From JBCDCU01 sp039180865 (GTDB taxonomy: Bacteria > Pseudomonadota > Alphaproteobacteria > Rhizobiales > JACESI01), in assembly GCA_039180865.1 (NCBI GenBank), contig JBCDCZ010000038.1, positions 1-23,172 on the forward strand: a stretch of 23,172 nt of DNA, read 5' to 3'. Position 1 is the first letter of the stretch. Each line of letters opens with the position of its first letter. The notes beneath the pieces are model-generated. The model was not told the DNA's origin, did not search any database, and saw only the letters and a list, made by a program, of their open reading frames with translations. Positions 23,171-23,172 of the stretch are shown piece by piece. A program made the position numbers and the translations under genes.

Positions 23171-23172
23171 AA

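Overview
The window looks like chromosomal DNA of an alphaproteobacterium, probably Hyphomicrobiales or a relative. This rests on moderately high GC coding DNA, a Pfam RHH_4-type ribbon-helix-helix protein, a PotA-like ABC ATPase behind a sigma-54 type promoter, a Tat-dependent GMC dehydrogenase of the type found in rhizobia and Caulobacter, and short-overlap gene couplings. Genus cannot be decided from sequence alone. No rRNA, tRNA, CRISPR array, intact transposase or phage gene was seen.

Layout. (1) 1-3.4 kb: a short-chain dehydrogenase overlapping a TetR-type regulator, then a convergent ArsP/DUF318-type permease that diverges from a LysR regulator. (2) 3.6-6.9 kb: an exported protein with the fold of 2-keto-4-pentenoate hydratase, a 2-oxoglutarate/Fe(II) oxygenase, and atoDA (acetoacetate CoA-transferase, the two subunit genes overlapping by one base). 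(3) 7-10.4 kb: a GlxA-like regulator (DJ-1 domain plus AraC HTH) divergent from a stand-alone DJ-1/PfpI protein, then a SulP anion transporter with a STAS domain. (4) 10.4-11.6 kb: a gene-poor stretch with an AT-rich island, a small two-helix membrane protein and an 85-bp segment bounded by 18-bp inverted repeats.

(5) 11.6-17.6 kb: the most distinctive part. An apparent minus-strand operon encodes a secreted von Willebrand A (VWA) protein, a small secreted protein broken by a 5-bp tandem duplication, and a 987-residue exported coiled-coil protein of unknown function. It diverges from a membrane-anchored protein with a predicted cytoplasmic DNA-binding end, one transmembrane helix and an external YARHG domain. 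The shared 275-bp intergenic region holds an array of GGAAA/TTTCC half-sites over a sigma-70 like promoter and a separate 11-bp inverted repeat. I read this as a possible envelope-sensing system and know of no named system with this composition.

(6) 17.8-20.8 kb: a ribbon-helix-helix protein, then a leader with two dyads, then a glyoxalase-I-like protein, the small Tat-exported subunit and the GMC flavoprotein subunit of a periplasmic dehydrogenase. The GMC subunit carries the C-x5-C-x3-C spacing of the [3Fe-4S] flavin dehydrogenases, but no cytochrome c gene follows. (7) 20.8-23.2 kb: a small cupin (minus), a DUF4259-like protein with an added Cys/His motif, and a complete PotA-type ABC ATPase preceded by a near-consensus -24/-12 promoter. 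The rest of that transporter presumably lies beyond the window.
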